From Amphimedon queenslandica (lineage: Eukaryota > Porifera > Demospongiae > Haplosclerida > Niphatidae): 21,561 bases of DNA. A model generated the notes under the pieces. The model saw only the letters and a program-made list of their open reading frames with translations, did not search any database and was not told where the DNA came from. The translations under genes and the position numbers were made by a program. The stretch spans positions 196,330 through 217,890 of the forward strand of contig NW_003546284.1 in assembly GCF_000090795.2 (NCBI RefSeq). Reading direction: 5' to 3'. Positions 9,901 through 18,740 of the stretch are shown here, piece by piece. Every line of letters starts with the position of its first letter. Positions within the stretch are counted from its first letter, which is position 1.

Positions 9901-10111
9901 AGAGAAAGTTTTATCCTTCACTGGAGCTACTAGAATACCGCCCCAAGGATTCGTGTCTGTCACTCTGAATTTCAATTCAGAAAATGATTCTCCCACAGCT
10001 TCAACTTGTGCAGTCCAGTTAACCCTGCCAACTAAATACAGAAGCTACTATGATTTTAAAAGAAGTCTAGACACTGCTTTTAGCATGCACGGAGGATTTG
10101 GCTTAGTTTAA
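6933..10111 (+). CDS. HECT-type E3 ubiquitin-protein ligase with C2HC zinc finger (transposon-borne)
   Basis: Thirteen exons (6933-7011, 7330-7988, 8154-8245, 8312-8381, 8431-8489, 8595-8639, 8717-8858, 8904-9038, 9104-9265, 9321-9606, 9654-9767, 9817-9846, 9894-10111) join in phase through GT-AG introns into 696 aa. Order: Ser/Thr-rich segment (27-95), basic patch (about 106-125, possible nuclear signal), a conserved region of unknown function (128-236, WTHTYVCL to LYIRPLQ), a C2HC finger resembling ubiquitin-binding UBZ fingers (C256, C259, H271, C275), then HECT from about 360. HECT marks are VLENALRRM, DTGG (392-395), GATRIPPQGF, and C663 in STCAVQLTLP, the cysteine that accepts ubiquitin as a thioester before transfer to substrate. 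It resembles animal G2E3-like HECT proteins and is intact. The weakest join is exon 8 to 9, where HECT residues may be missing. ATG 6933 is chosen because exon 1 splices in phase there. Confidence 0.85.
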
Positions 10112-10160
10112 CTGAAGCATGAGCATTGTACTACGTACTATATCTAATTGCTATTATTCA

Positions 10161-10292
10161 TCACTTATAAATTTGTTCATTAACCAGTTATGAATAGTAA
10201 TTTTGCTCTTTTCTTTCTGAATCACTTATAAATTTGTTTATTGACCAGTTATGGCAATAATACTCTTAGTAATTTTGTTCTTCTCTTTCCTC
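10161..10292. repeat. 61-bp tandem duplication between the two convergent genes
   Basis: TCACTTATAAATTTGTTYAT and the following ACCAGTTATG occur at 10161 and 10222, with a shared tail AGTAATTTTGYTCTT further on. The duplication lies in the roughly 205 bp separating the two stop codons. It contains AATAAA on the minus strand (10242-10237), about 75 nt after the integrase stop, and the variant TATAAA on the plus strand (10166-10171 and again in copy two), so it likely supplies both polyadenylation signals. Confidence 0.7.
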
Positions 10293-10316
10293 TAATTTTG
10301 ATTTCATTCAATATTA

Positions 10317-11861
10317 TTAATGATAATGATAAACAAAGTATAAAGTATTCAAAAACAAATCAATTCCAAAATTTGAACTGTATTGCATTGGTGAAACTGT
10401 GTTTTGCAGTACAGACAAAATGTGACTGTTCAAAAGGCTATCTATTTCAGGAATGTCAACATGCTCTTCATTGTCATTTGGAATAGGTCCAGACCAATCA
10501 ATCCCATAGTGAGGAACATTATCCTGTAAAATCTAAATAAGGAATGGTAAAATTTTAAAAGCTCACTTGGTGTACATTATCCTGAGCTTGAGAGCGAGAT
10601 ATACCTGCAATCCATAACTGCATTGGAGACAAATTACTCATGCTTGAAAGAGGATGGTGATTCCAAGCTTCTTTGAATTCAGACAGAGCCAAGTTGATTC
10701 TAGGTAAAAATACATAATGAAGGCTATATATGTGAATTTCATTATTGATATCTAAAATCCCTTGATCTTCCATTTCATAAAAGAGATGATAGAACAAAAC
10801 CAAACAACCTTGGAAGACATCCCGCCACAACCGTTCAATTCTTTGATTGTGCACAGAACGCCCACTAATAAAACTTCCACGGCCAGGACCTCTCAAAGGA
10901 TGCTGCAACATAAATTGAGCCACTCCTACATTCTCACCACCTCTGTCTGCCCGTACTCGGCTCGGTAGTCCTAATTCTAACACAGCATCAGTAAATAATT
11001 GGAGAACAGTTGCTGCCTTATTGTTATCACGTGCTTGTAAGTATATAATTCTCCTACTGTAACCATCAATACATCCATGTACTACTATTCGCCACCTATA
11101 CAATAATAAGGTATGGTGGATACAAATATGAGTAATCCAACAAACCTAATTAATTTGTGATTTCCATCTATATGGTAAAGAGCTAGTGGTCCAGATACAG
11201 AATACTCTCTTCGATTTAAAACTCTTAACCGTCTTAAGACCGAACCATCAGGATCAATTCTACGCTGAGAATCTCTAACACGATGTTGTTGTACTCGGTA
11301 TCCTTGTGCAAGGAGATGTCCCTGCATTACACTATTGCCACAAGTTGGAAAGTTGCGCTGAATTCCAAGAACAATCTCGTCAAGTTCATTATCAGTAATA
11401 GTAGAATAACTTTCACGAACTGATAGCCCATATGATGACATTCTTCGTCTGATTGTTCTTACAGACACACCTAACATTTCGGCTATTTGAACAACAGTAA
11501 ACCTGTGTTCAATGAGGAAAGAGAGCTGCTCAGATGGTATAATAAAACTGGGACGACCTATCAAACCACAATAACTGGGTAAAACACTGTTATGTGACTG
11601 AGCATATCCATGATGGCTAATCATTTGTCTGACAATAGATACACAAATTCCTATTAGACTGATTATAGGCTGCATGCCAGAGTCAGGCTCTAAGGTGTCA
11701 TAAACCAGCAACTCACGATTCACAAATCCAAGTGAGTGATCAAAAGACTCTAAAATGTCTTCTGGAATGATTCTTCCATCGTTATACATCACCAAATCGG
11801 AAAGTAATTGCCTTAAAGTAGCAATAGCTGTGTCACATACATTAGATCTCAAATGCGACAT
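10317..11861 (-). CDS. DDE integrase / transposase (retroviral integrase-like)
   Basis: Three exons on the minus strand (11861-11146, 11095-10567, 10523-10317) join through GT-AG introns of 50 and 43 nt into 483 aa. An N-terminal helical region is followed by a helix-turn-helix (about 111-145, [20 protein letters not shown]) that probably binds the inverted repeats. The catalytic core follows with D232 (YHIDGNHK), D289 (RADRGGEN) and E326 (NQRIERLW), spaced DD36E as in the rve integrase family. The tail carries GIDWSGPIP and ends with [12 protein letters not shown]. The protein matches a widespread family of integrase-core proteins found in fungi and animals, usually annotated only as hypothetical. 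No stop or frameshift is present. The start lies about 145 bp from the transposon end, so the promoter must lie in or next to the right inverted repeat. A three-codon upstream ORF (11874-11863) precedes the start. Confidence 0.88.
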
Positions 11862-11942
11862 ATTATGTCGCCATGTATGTGGATTAAATTTACATGTGAC
11901 CAGCCCACTTTAATTAATTCATTAATTTTAATTTATTCCTGA

Positions 11943-12006
11943 TCTACCACACCCCTGTTCTTTTCATAGTACTATACCATAATATTGGCACTTATCACCT
12001 CTCATA
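11943..12006 (-). repeat. right terminal inverted repeat of the HECT-integrase transposon
   Basis: Read on the minus strand it begins TATGAGAGGTGATAAGTGCC and matches the left end at 5354 as described for that end. It lies directly upstream of the integrase gene and may hold its promoter. Confidence 0.85.
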
Positions 12007-12013
12007 TTAGCTA
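12007..12013 (+). repeat. target-site duplication, right copy (TTAGCTA)
   Basis: Identical to 5347-5353. After it the DIRS coding remnant resumes. Confidence 0.75.
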
Positions 12014-13730
12014 AGCTGTGGTGTTGCCAGTGGTGGTTATTAGTATCCTTGTTTATTACCCGCGATGGGGAGGCATGGTCTTATCTAATGCTGAGCTCAC
12101 TTTATTATGGTTGGCTCTTTGTTGTTTGAGAGAATGGGTCTGTTGGGGGATTCCTACAATTTTTGGTATCATCTCCGAGAGTTGGCTGGGTTTATACCAA
12201 CTTCACCAGTGAACTAATCACTCTTTTGGTCTTTTCTGGTGCAGTATTCAGATAGACACTTGGCTTCCTAAGTCTTTTGTGGATTGAGGGATGGGTTTTG
12301 TATTGGCTTGTCCTCCCCAGTCCCTTTTTGATCTTTGACACGGAATCACCCATCCTGTGACACACAACCAGAGGTTATTTCTACTTACATGAGAGAGGAG
12401 ATAACTGCTGGCCTTATGTCAGGCCCATTGCCTCTGTCCAACCAAGTGCATGTTAGCCCCATTGGCCTAGTCTCTAAGGGCAATGAGGTATTGTATGGAG
12501 GATGATTGTCGACCTGTCTTTTCCTAAGGGTAAGAGTTTTAATGACAGTTTTCCTTCTGACATATGCTCCCTTAGTTACCCATCAGTGGATGATGCTGTG
12601 TCGTCCTGGAACTTGGCCAGTTTACACAAATGGTAAAACTCGACCTGAAGAGGGCCTACCAGATCCTGCCCATCACCCCTGTGATCACCTGGTCCTGGGG
12701 GTTGTTTGGGAGGGCCTGGTGTTTATTGACCATTGTCTCCAGTTTGACCTTTGTTCAGCTCCAAAAATCTTCATAGCATTTGGAAATGCTTTGGCCTGGG
12801 TTCCGCTTCGGGTCTCCACTATCTCATGAGGGTACCCAAGCCTTACGCACTACCTTTGGGACACTCACAGACCTAGGGGTTTCTCCTTTACTGCCAAATC
12901 TCAAGTACCACTGTCAAAATTTTGGGAATTATTCTTGATTTTGTTCGCTTAGAGCTTTGGCTATCCCAGCTACCCCAGCACAAGGTCCAGCACATCAAGG
13001 CCATTGTTGGATGTTGTAGAGAATAATGTTCCCTTTGGCTGTCTGACTTTGAGTCCCTGCAGGGCCACCTGTCACACGCGGCAGTGGTGGTAAAACCTGG
13101 CTGCATTTTCCTTCAGGAACTTTTTTTATGGCCTACGTCACTGGGAGGTACTATTTTTTTCATCTCATTGCCACTGCAAAGGCAGACCTGGCATGGTGCA
13201 ATTGCTTTCTGCAGGACTGGCTTTGGGGGGGGGCCTTTATTTTCTGGAGGATGTACATTCCTTGTGTGGGGCTTGGCTGCGGGGCTTTGTCATCCCTTAA
13301 GGAACGGTTGGAGGCCCAGTGGCTACACTCTTGGAACAAAGTTAGTATTGCTGCTAAAGAAATGGTCGCAATAGTCATGGCCGTTGCTGTGTGGGGGAGA
13401 GAGTGGCACTGGTGCCACGTTTTTTTCATTGTGATAACGCAGCAGTGGTGGTTGTAATCTAGAGAAAAGCTGCTATAGACAGGAAGAATTTGCATCACAT
13501 TTTGTACTGCCTCTATGTCTATGCAGCCTTCTACCAATTCTCATACAGTACCCAACATTTGCTGGGGGTCACAAACGTGCCAGCGGATGCCTTGTTTAGA
13601 GAAAATATGTCACTCATTCTTTCCTTTTTTCCACAGGCCGCCCCATCGTGGGTCCCGTTGGAAGTATCTCAGCTGCTGCTGTCTCACAAACTGAACTGGG
13701 GTCGCCAAATTTGATAGAGCAGTTTAGGAG
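12014..13730 (+). pseudogene. DIRS reverse transcriptase and RNase H remnant
   Basis: The polymerase region of the DIRS copy, broken into several frames. The N-terminal RT segment is visible at about 12375-12480 (EVIS-like, then VSPIG). It is followed by IVDLSFPKGKS (about 12505), a LKRAYQI-type block (about 12640) and DLCSAPKIF (about 12750). The YLDD catalytic box expected next reads HYLM at about 12815, so the metal-binding aspartates are lost. RNase H follows: HCDNAAVV (about 13430-13450), then a block ending TQHLLGVTNVPADALFRENM (about 13550-13610). At least six stops or frameshifts rule out activity. Confidence 0.75.
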
Positions 13731-13889
13731 TACCTTGTCACTTAATTTTCTCTGAATGCCCTACGCTCATGCTGATCTGCACTCAACTGTTACATTCAGT
13801 CTTGTCGTCATTTGGGTTTGTCGTTCCCCTTGGTCACCATTGAACCTGTCTTGGCTCAATTTGCTGCTTTATTGGCAGCCCGTGATCTT

Positions 13890-14590
13890 GCCTGTGAGTT
13901 AATCTGGGTTTATTTTAGTGGTATCCGGTTTGCGCAGATTGTCCCTGGCTTCCTAGACTCTGCCTTTTCAGTCTACCCTGTCTGACTATGTCCTAAGGGG
14001 TATAAAGCGATCATCACCAGGTCACCAGAGACCACAACGTCCTCCTGTGACACCACATATTGTGAAGATTTTGTTTACTGCATTGGTGCAATGCCCAATT
14101 TCTCCTGATACGGCTATGTTGTGTGCGGCCTGCTGTACCGGCTTCTTTGGTCTTTTAAGGACAAACGAGTGGCTGTGGATTCTCACTCATTTCCATCCTT
14201 GTCGTGCTCCAACTACGCTATAGCAAAATGGATGTGTTTGGAGTGGGGGCCTAGATATTTCTCGGCCAGGTAGACGATCCAATATACCTAGTCGAGTCCC
14301 TTATGTCTTACCTAGCAGTGAGGGAGTTGACCCCAGGCCCTTTATTTTTGTTCCAGGATGGTTCTCCACTCTCCCACACCAGACTGGTTAAGGCTGTTTG
14401 GTCCAGAATGTCAGCTGATTGGTTGGATGTCCTTTGTTTTAATGGCCACAGTTTCAGGATCAGTGCGGCTACAGCAGCTGCAGCCTGCGTTTTGGAGGAC
14501 TCATCTACTTTCACTAGGTGCATTTGTATTTCACAAAGTACCTTGGTTGTTGTAGTCCCTGCTCTCCTCTTATCCTAGCTCTCATTATTG
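13890..14590 (+). pseudogene. DIRS tyrosine recombinase remnant
   Basis: This is the recombinase that would integrate a circular DIRS DNA copy. Visible in order: a SDYVLRGIKR-like block (about 13980-14010), a KMDVFG block (14226-14245), then an open stretch of 91 codons (14303-14578) with PGPLFLFQDGSPLSHTRLV and the conserved GHSFRI box carrying the catalytic His and Arg. The expected catalytic Tyr about 30 residues later is not seen; that position falls in LGAFVFHKV in the best frame. With the upstream stops, the enzyme is inactive. Confidence 0.75.
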
Positions 14591-15202
14591 TTGATTACTT
14601 GACTTGTTATTTTGTTTGTCTAGTGGTAGAATTAGTGGTTATGATTGCTTTTGTTGGTTTTACTATTGTTATTATTGTCTAGTTATGATTGTTATTTTTT
14701 TTCGAAGCTATTCCCTTGGTTTTCTACTCACACATTGTTACTTTCCTTTCACCTTGGTTTGGGGAGTGAGGTGCTATAGCGTCTCTGGCAGTAATGACTT
14801 TAACACAAACTCCCTATGTTTGTTTTGTCAGTCCCATGGGGGACAGTGTCTCTTTGGTAGCATAAAACTGGTAAACACATTTTCACTCTCTGTTTGGGCC
14901 ACTCCGTGTGGCTATGGGTTTCTATAGCCCCCTGCTTAAGGGATCAGTTCCCTTTCATCTTGTGATTCCAATCCCATTGGTGACCTGTCTGCCTTTGAGG
15001 CACGTGGTTGGTCCAGCACCAGCCATCATGCCTACGAGATTTTAAAATTTGCATTCAGTAGAATTCCAACTCCACTACACAAATTTCAAACCATCTGTTG
15101 AGCTGGGGTTAATCTCAGTCATCATGGTCACCTTGCCTGTGACTCCAACAGGCCTGTGGGGTTTTTACAAATTATGAGCCTAGTTTGCAATGAGTTGACT
15201 CA
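14591..15202 (+). other. DIRS 3' region, non-coding
   Basis: Sequence between the recombinase remnant and the terminal repeats. The open frame at 14604-14927 is low-complexity and hydrophobic, with no recognisable motif. I see no methyltransferase-like domain, which some DIRS elements carry. Confidence 0.5.
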
Positions 15203-15270
15203 CCACTCCCCTACAAAGAACTAAATTTACATTACTGTCACTGACTCTACAGGTGTTCTTAGGGGAGTGG
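15203..15270. repeat. DIRS internal complementary region (hairpin)
   Basis: CCACTCCCCT followed by ACAAAGAAC (15203-15221) is complementary to GTTCTTAGGGGAGTGG (15255-15270), apart from a 3-nt insertion. The second arm overlaps the right terminal repeat. In DIRS elements a short internal region complementary to the termini is used to complete the circular DNA copy. Confidence 0.6.
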
Positions 15271-15293
15271 CCCTTGCAATATTTCCAAACCCC
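15261..15293 (-). repeat. DIRS right inverted terminal repeat
   Basis: The reverse complement (GGTTTGGAAATATTGCAAGG, then GCCACTCCCCT) matches the left repeat at 3434-3473. It marks the right edge of the DIRS copy. Confidence 0.65.
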
Positions 15294-15570
15294 CTTACTC
15301 CTAGAGGTTCCCAGAGGACCCTGGCTATTAATCGTTGATAGCGTAACATAAATATTTTTTTTGTGCTATTCAAATAAAAAAATCAAACACTAAGTCTTGT
15401 AGAGAAACAATCACATGTAAATTCCTTAGCTGGAAACCTCCACTATAGAAGTGCAGTTGATTCCTAGCATAGCTAGCAAAAAAATTTCTTTTTAACCTGC
15501 ATATCTGAGCCACATCCAAATTATTTAGTAGCACAATCTTATACAAATAGCTACAGACACAAAAATTTGG

Positions 15571-15578
15571 GTTGTGAT
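15571..15578 (+). repeat. hAT element A target-site duplication, left
   Basis: GTTGTGAT, paired with TTTGAGAT at 20263-20270; 6 of 8 bases agree, as expected for an old insertion. Confidence 0.5.
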
Positions 15579-16276
15579 CACATCTGGGATCAACTACAAT
15601 ATTTCAATTACAATTGCAGGTTAAATTACACTACTTCCATAAAAATTGGCTCATTACAATTACAAATACACAGTGATAGAAAAACTTCAATGACATATTT
15701 AATGACGATTGCATTTTTGCTGCTCCTCTATTTGAAGAACAAAAATAAAGTCAATGGTGAATGTTTTTATTGAGACATAAAATCCTTAAACAGTTAATTA
15801 GATAAAGGAACAATGCTTGGGCTTAAAGATTTTCCAGGAATCCTGAAAATATGCTGTTCTTTAGCAGATGAAGCCGGTAAAACTAGGTATGTTGAGGCTA
15901 ATTTTGCTAATGTTGGATAGGTGGATTCATTCCTTTTCCAAGATTCTAAAACATAGTCTCCTTTTGGCTAACATGGAGATCCTATGTAGCTACTGGCTTC
16001 GAAATGAGGAACATATTTGTTAATGATACGTAATCTTGCTCTACTTTCCGTGCATTCTAATGCTACTCTACTTCCTTTAGGTGGTTGAGAAAAATTACTC
16101 TCATTGATGGTGCACCCCTTGTTGATTAAGAATTTGACTGTTTAACTTTAGACAGTAGCAATTTTCTGATGTCATCAACTCACAATCTATGCACCAATCT
16201 AGCTTATAATGAGAGTTTATTGTCATTGAAGTTTGAAATTTAACCTTATATTCAATATCTTGGCACCATTTTCCCA

Positions 16277-16284
16277 ATGATAGC
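16277..16284 (+). repeat. hAT element B target-site duplication, left
   Basis: ATGATAGC, paired with ATGATATC at 18733-18740; 7 of 8 bases agree. Confidence 0.8.
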
Positions 16285-18732
16285 CAGTGCCTCCATATTT
16301 AGGAAAATTTTTGTCCCTAGATCTAGGGACAAAAAGGTAAATTTAGGGACTAGGGAGGGTATTTCTAAAATACGGGAATTTAGGAAAATTTTGACTTAGC
16401 CCTATAATTAAATTCATGAGTCATTATTCATGAGTGATTTTAATCATTATTTATTATTCATGACATTAATTACACTTGCACAATTTTCACATGCATTGTA
16501 TTATCAAAACAAATCATTTTCAGCTGGACAATTTAAAATGGCAGAGTTCAATGGAAATGTAACATATCTTCTGACACTGACTGTACATCTTGTGGTACAT
16601 CTAGTCAGTCTCCTACCAAAAGGAGAAAGGTGTATAAACAGAGGTATAACAGAAAGGGGGAGAAAAATTGCAAGCTAAATGAAAGGCGATGGTTACAGCC
16701 TAGCAGTGCTGATCCATGTAAAGCCTATTGTAAACTCTGTGAAAAGGAAATAGTTGCTGGTCTGTATGAGCAGCAAAAGCATCAAGATTCCAAGAAGCAC
16801 AAGGAGAGAGAAAGTGCAGTTACCAGAACTACAGCTATTACAGCCATGATGGTTTGTGATGATATTTCACAAAAGACAAAAAGTGCTGAAATTAAAATGG
16901 CAAACCTTTTTGGTGCAACACCATTTGCGATTTCAAGCCATGGATCACCTTTCTGACTTAGTCACTGATATCTTTTCAGATTCAGAAATAGCAAAACGAT
17001 TTCAAAGCAAGCATACCAAATCAAGCGACATTGTGAAGTGTCTTCTAGCAGGCCATTTTCGAGAAGAAGTTTGACATGCTCCGGCAAAAACAAAGTTTCC
17101 TATCATTATTGATGAAACAACGGATATTAGCTCAAAAAAGCTGCTTGTTATTGTAATCCGTTACTTTTGTGACAAAGAAAACAGGGTAAGAAGCCAATTT
17201 CTCAGATTACTAGAAGTAACAGAAACAAATGCTACAACACTTGTTAATACTTTGACCACTTACTTTGAAAGTAAAAATATTCCTCTTTAAAATATAGTTG
17301 GCTACACTTCGGACACGACAAACGTCATGTTTGGTCAACACCACTCTTTTGTTACTTTGCTTAGGGAAAAAATGCCACATATATACACCATGAAATGTCT
17401 ATGCCACTCAGCCCATTTATGTGCATCACATGCTTGTGAAATGCTCCCACGATCAATTGAAGATCTAATACGTGAAATTTATTGACATTTTTCACACAGT
17501 GCTAAGAGGCTTGCCGAATATGAAAAATTTCAAATTTTTTACTACTACTGAGCCACACAAAATTCTAAAACCTGCTCAAACCCCTTGGCTTTCTCTGGAA
17601 CAATGGGTAGTTCGTCTAATACAGCAATGGACAGCATTGAAATTGTACTTTGAAGAAGCAGCTGAAAAGAGTCGGCTTGTAGCAGCATGCACCATACATA
17701 CTGCTTTGACAAATCCCATTGTCTAGCTATATTACAGTTTTCTAAAATTTGTGCTGCCAAAGTTTACTCACTTTAATAAGCTTTTTCTCCTAATCTACAC
17801 TTTTTATCAAGCTATTTGGCATCTACTTATAAAGCTTTTTTAAGCTGTTACTTTTCCTCAACCTACATTCGGTCAAAAAGCCTGGACCAGTTAGACCCAG
17901 AGTCAAACGAGAAATTTTTGCCACTTGGATTAATGGGCATGGGTGAAGAAGTGGCAACTTACCTTGCAAAACCTCGAAACCCTCAAATGAAAGAGGATCA
18001 AAGGGAACTGAGAGCATTTCTTGAGAACGTTCAATTATTCTACATTGAGGCTGCAAATCAGATAAAAGAACGTTTTCTAGTTGGTGATGAAATTTTGTAA
18101 TGCTTATCAATCCTCAATTCTGACACAATTTATTCAACTTCAGCATCTTCCGTCACATACCTTGCTAAGAAGTTCCCCAATATTATCCCAGAAGGTTAGT
18201 TAGAGAAAATAGACCATGAATGGAGAGTGCTCCAGTTTTTGATCCTGGTAAACTTCCTACTTCATCTCATGAGCACCGAAAAGATATGGTAAAATTCTGG
18301 GGCTCTATAAATCAAATGCTTAACACTTCAGAAGAGTGCAGATTCCCTACTATCTCTAAATTAATGAAGTTACTCTTATCTTTCCCTCACTCCAATGCTG
18401 AAGTTGAGTGAGTCTTTTCTCAGGTCACCATCTCGAAAAATAAGCTAAGAAACAGCTTAAAACAAGCACATTGGATTCCATCTTACTAACAAAACAATGC
18501 TTAAAATTTGATTGTGTCTCTTTCAAGCCATCCAAAGATATGTATACACTCATGAACAGTTCAATTTATGGCTCAGATTTAGTCAAATTATGATTAAATT
18601 TTTGTATTTAGGGAAAATTTACAAAAAAAACAGGAAAATTTTAGAGATTTTTTGGGGGAAATTTGACATAGGGTCTGTGGATATTTAGGGAAATTTTGTT
18701 GCCCACTTAGGGAATTTGATCTGGAGGCACTG
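16285..18732 (+). mobile_element. hAT element B (inner, forward orientation), decayed
   Basis: The ends are CAGTGCCTCCA and its exact reverse complement TGGAGGCACTG. Beyond them the subterminal sequences share only words such as TTTAGGGAAA and TTTAGGAAAA. The 8-bp duplication and the CAGTG start are standard for hAT. At 2,448 bp it is a full-length copy with a broken transposase. It lies inside hAT element A in the opposite orientation. Confidence 0.88.
16538..18610 (+). pseudogene. hAT transposase remnant of element B (BED-finger type)
   Basis: ATG 16538 starts a frame that shifts almost at once. The main frame then gives a basic segment and a BED-like zinc finger (about 16690-16810: WLQPSSADP, CKLC, then HQDSKKH). 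It continues with DHLSDLVTDIFSDSEIA (about 16940-16990), a core block with FPIIIDETTDISSKKLLV (about 17095-17150) and MKCLCHSAHLCASHA (about 17390-17435), and ends with the dimerisation block PHSNAEVE (about 18387-18410), then FSQVTISKNKLRNSL (about 18415-18460). The block order matches hAT transposases. There are at least eight stops or frameshifts, including TGA at 17072 and TAA at 17288, so no active enzyme is made. Confidence 0.8.
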
Positions 18733-18740
18733 ATGATATC
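18733..18740 (+). repeat. hAT element B target-site duplication, right
   Basis: ATGATATC; see the left copy at 16277-16284. Confidence 0.8.

Larger units (their letters stand above)
5354..12006. mobile_element. two-gene DNA transposon carrying a HECT E3 ligase and a DDE integrase
   Basis: A 6,653-bp unit is bounded by inverted repeats of about 60 bp whose outer 12 bases are TATGRGAGGTGA, and by a direct repeat of 5 or 7 bp. Removing the unit rejoins the gag and RT halves of the surrounding DIRS copy, which confirms it as an insertion. It encodes a HECT ubiquitin ligase on the plus strand and a retroviral-type DDE integrase on the minus strand, convergently arranged. Both genes reconstruct without a break, in contrast to the decayed DIRS around them, so the insertion is younger. 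The integrase resembles eukaryotic cut-and-paste transposases of the integrase-like kind (Ginger and relatives), but I could not assign a named superfamily. Confidence 0.85.
3434..15293 (+). mobile_element. DIRS-type tyrosine-recombinase retrotransposon, decayed and split
   Basis: The parts appear in DIRS order on the plus strand: left inverted terminal repeat, gag-like region, reverse transcriptase, RNase H, tyrosine recombinase, an internal complementary region, then the right inverted repeat. DIRS elements insert through a circular intermediate using the recombinase and normally leave no target duplication; I see none at the ends. Between 5354 and 12006 a separate two-gene transposon interrupts the element. 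Without it the DIRS copy is about 5.2 kb, a usual size for the group. Every coding part carries several stops or frameshifts, so the copy is dead. Confidence 0.85.

Noticed and set aside
10555-11103. Two separate integrase genes on the minus strand
   Set aside because: The two frames join in phase through a 50-nt GT-AG intron that restores the conserved core, and a third exon completes the C-terminus, so they are one gene.
12888-13537. Minus-strand open frames within the DIRS polymerase region
   Set aside because: They are antisense shadows of the RT/RNase H remnant, which has recognisable motifs on the plus strand.
14604-14927. Open frame as a membrane protein gene
   Set aside because: The hydrophobic character comes from T-rich sequence in the DIRS 3' region; no motif, no partner exon.
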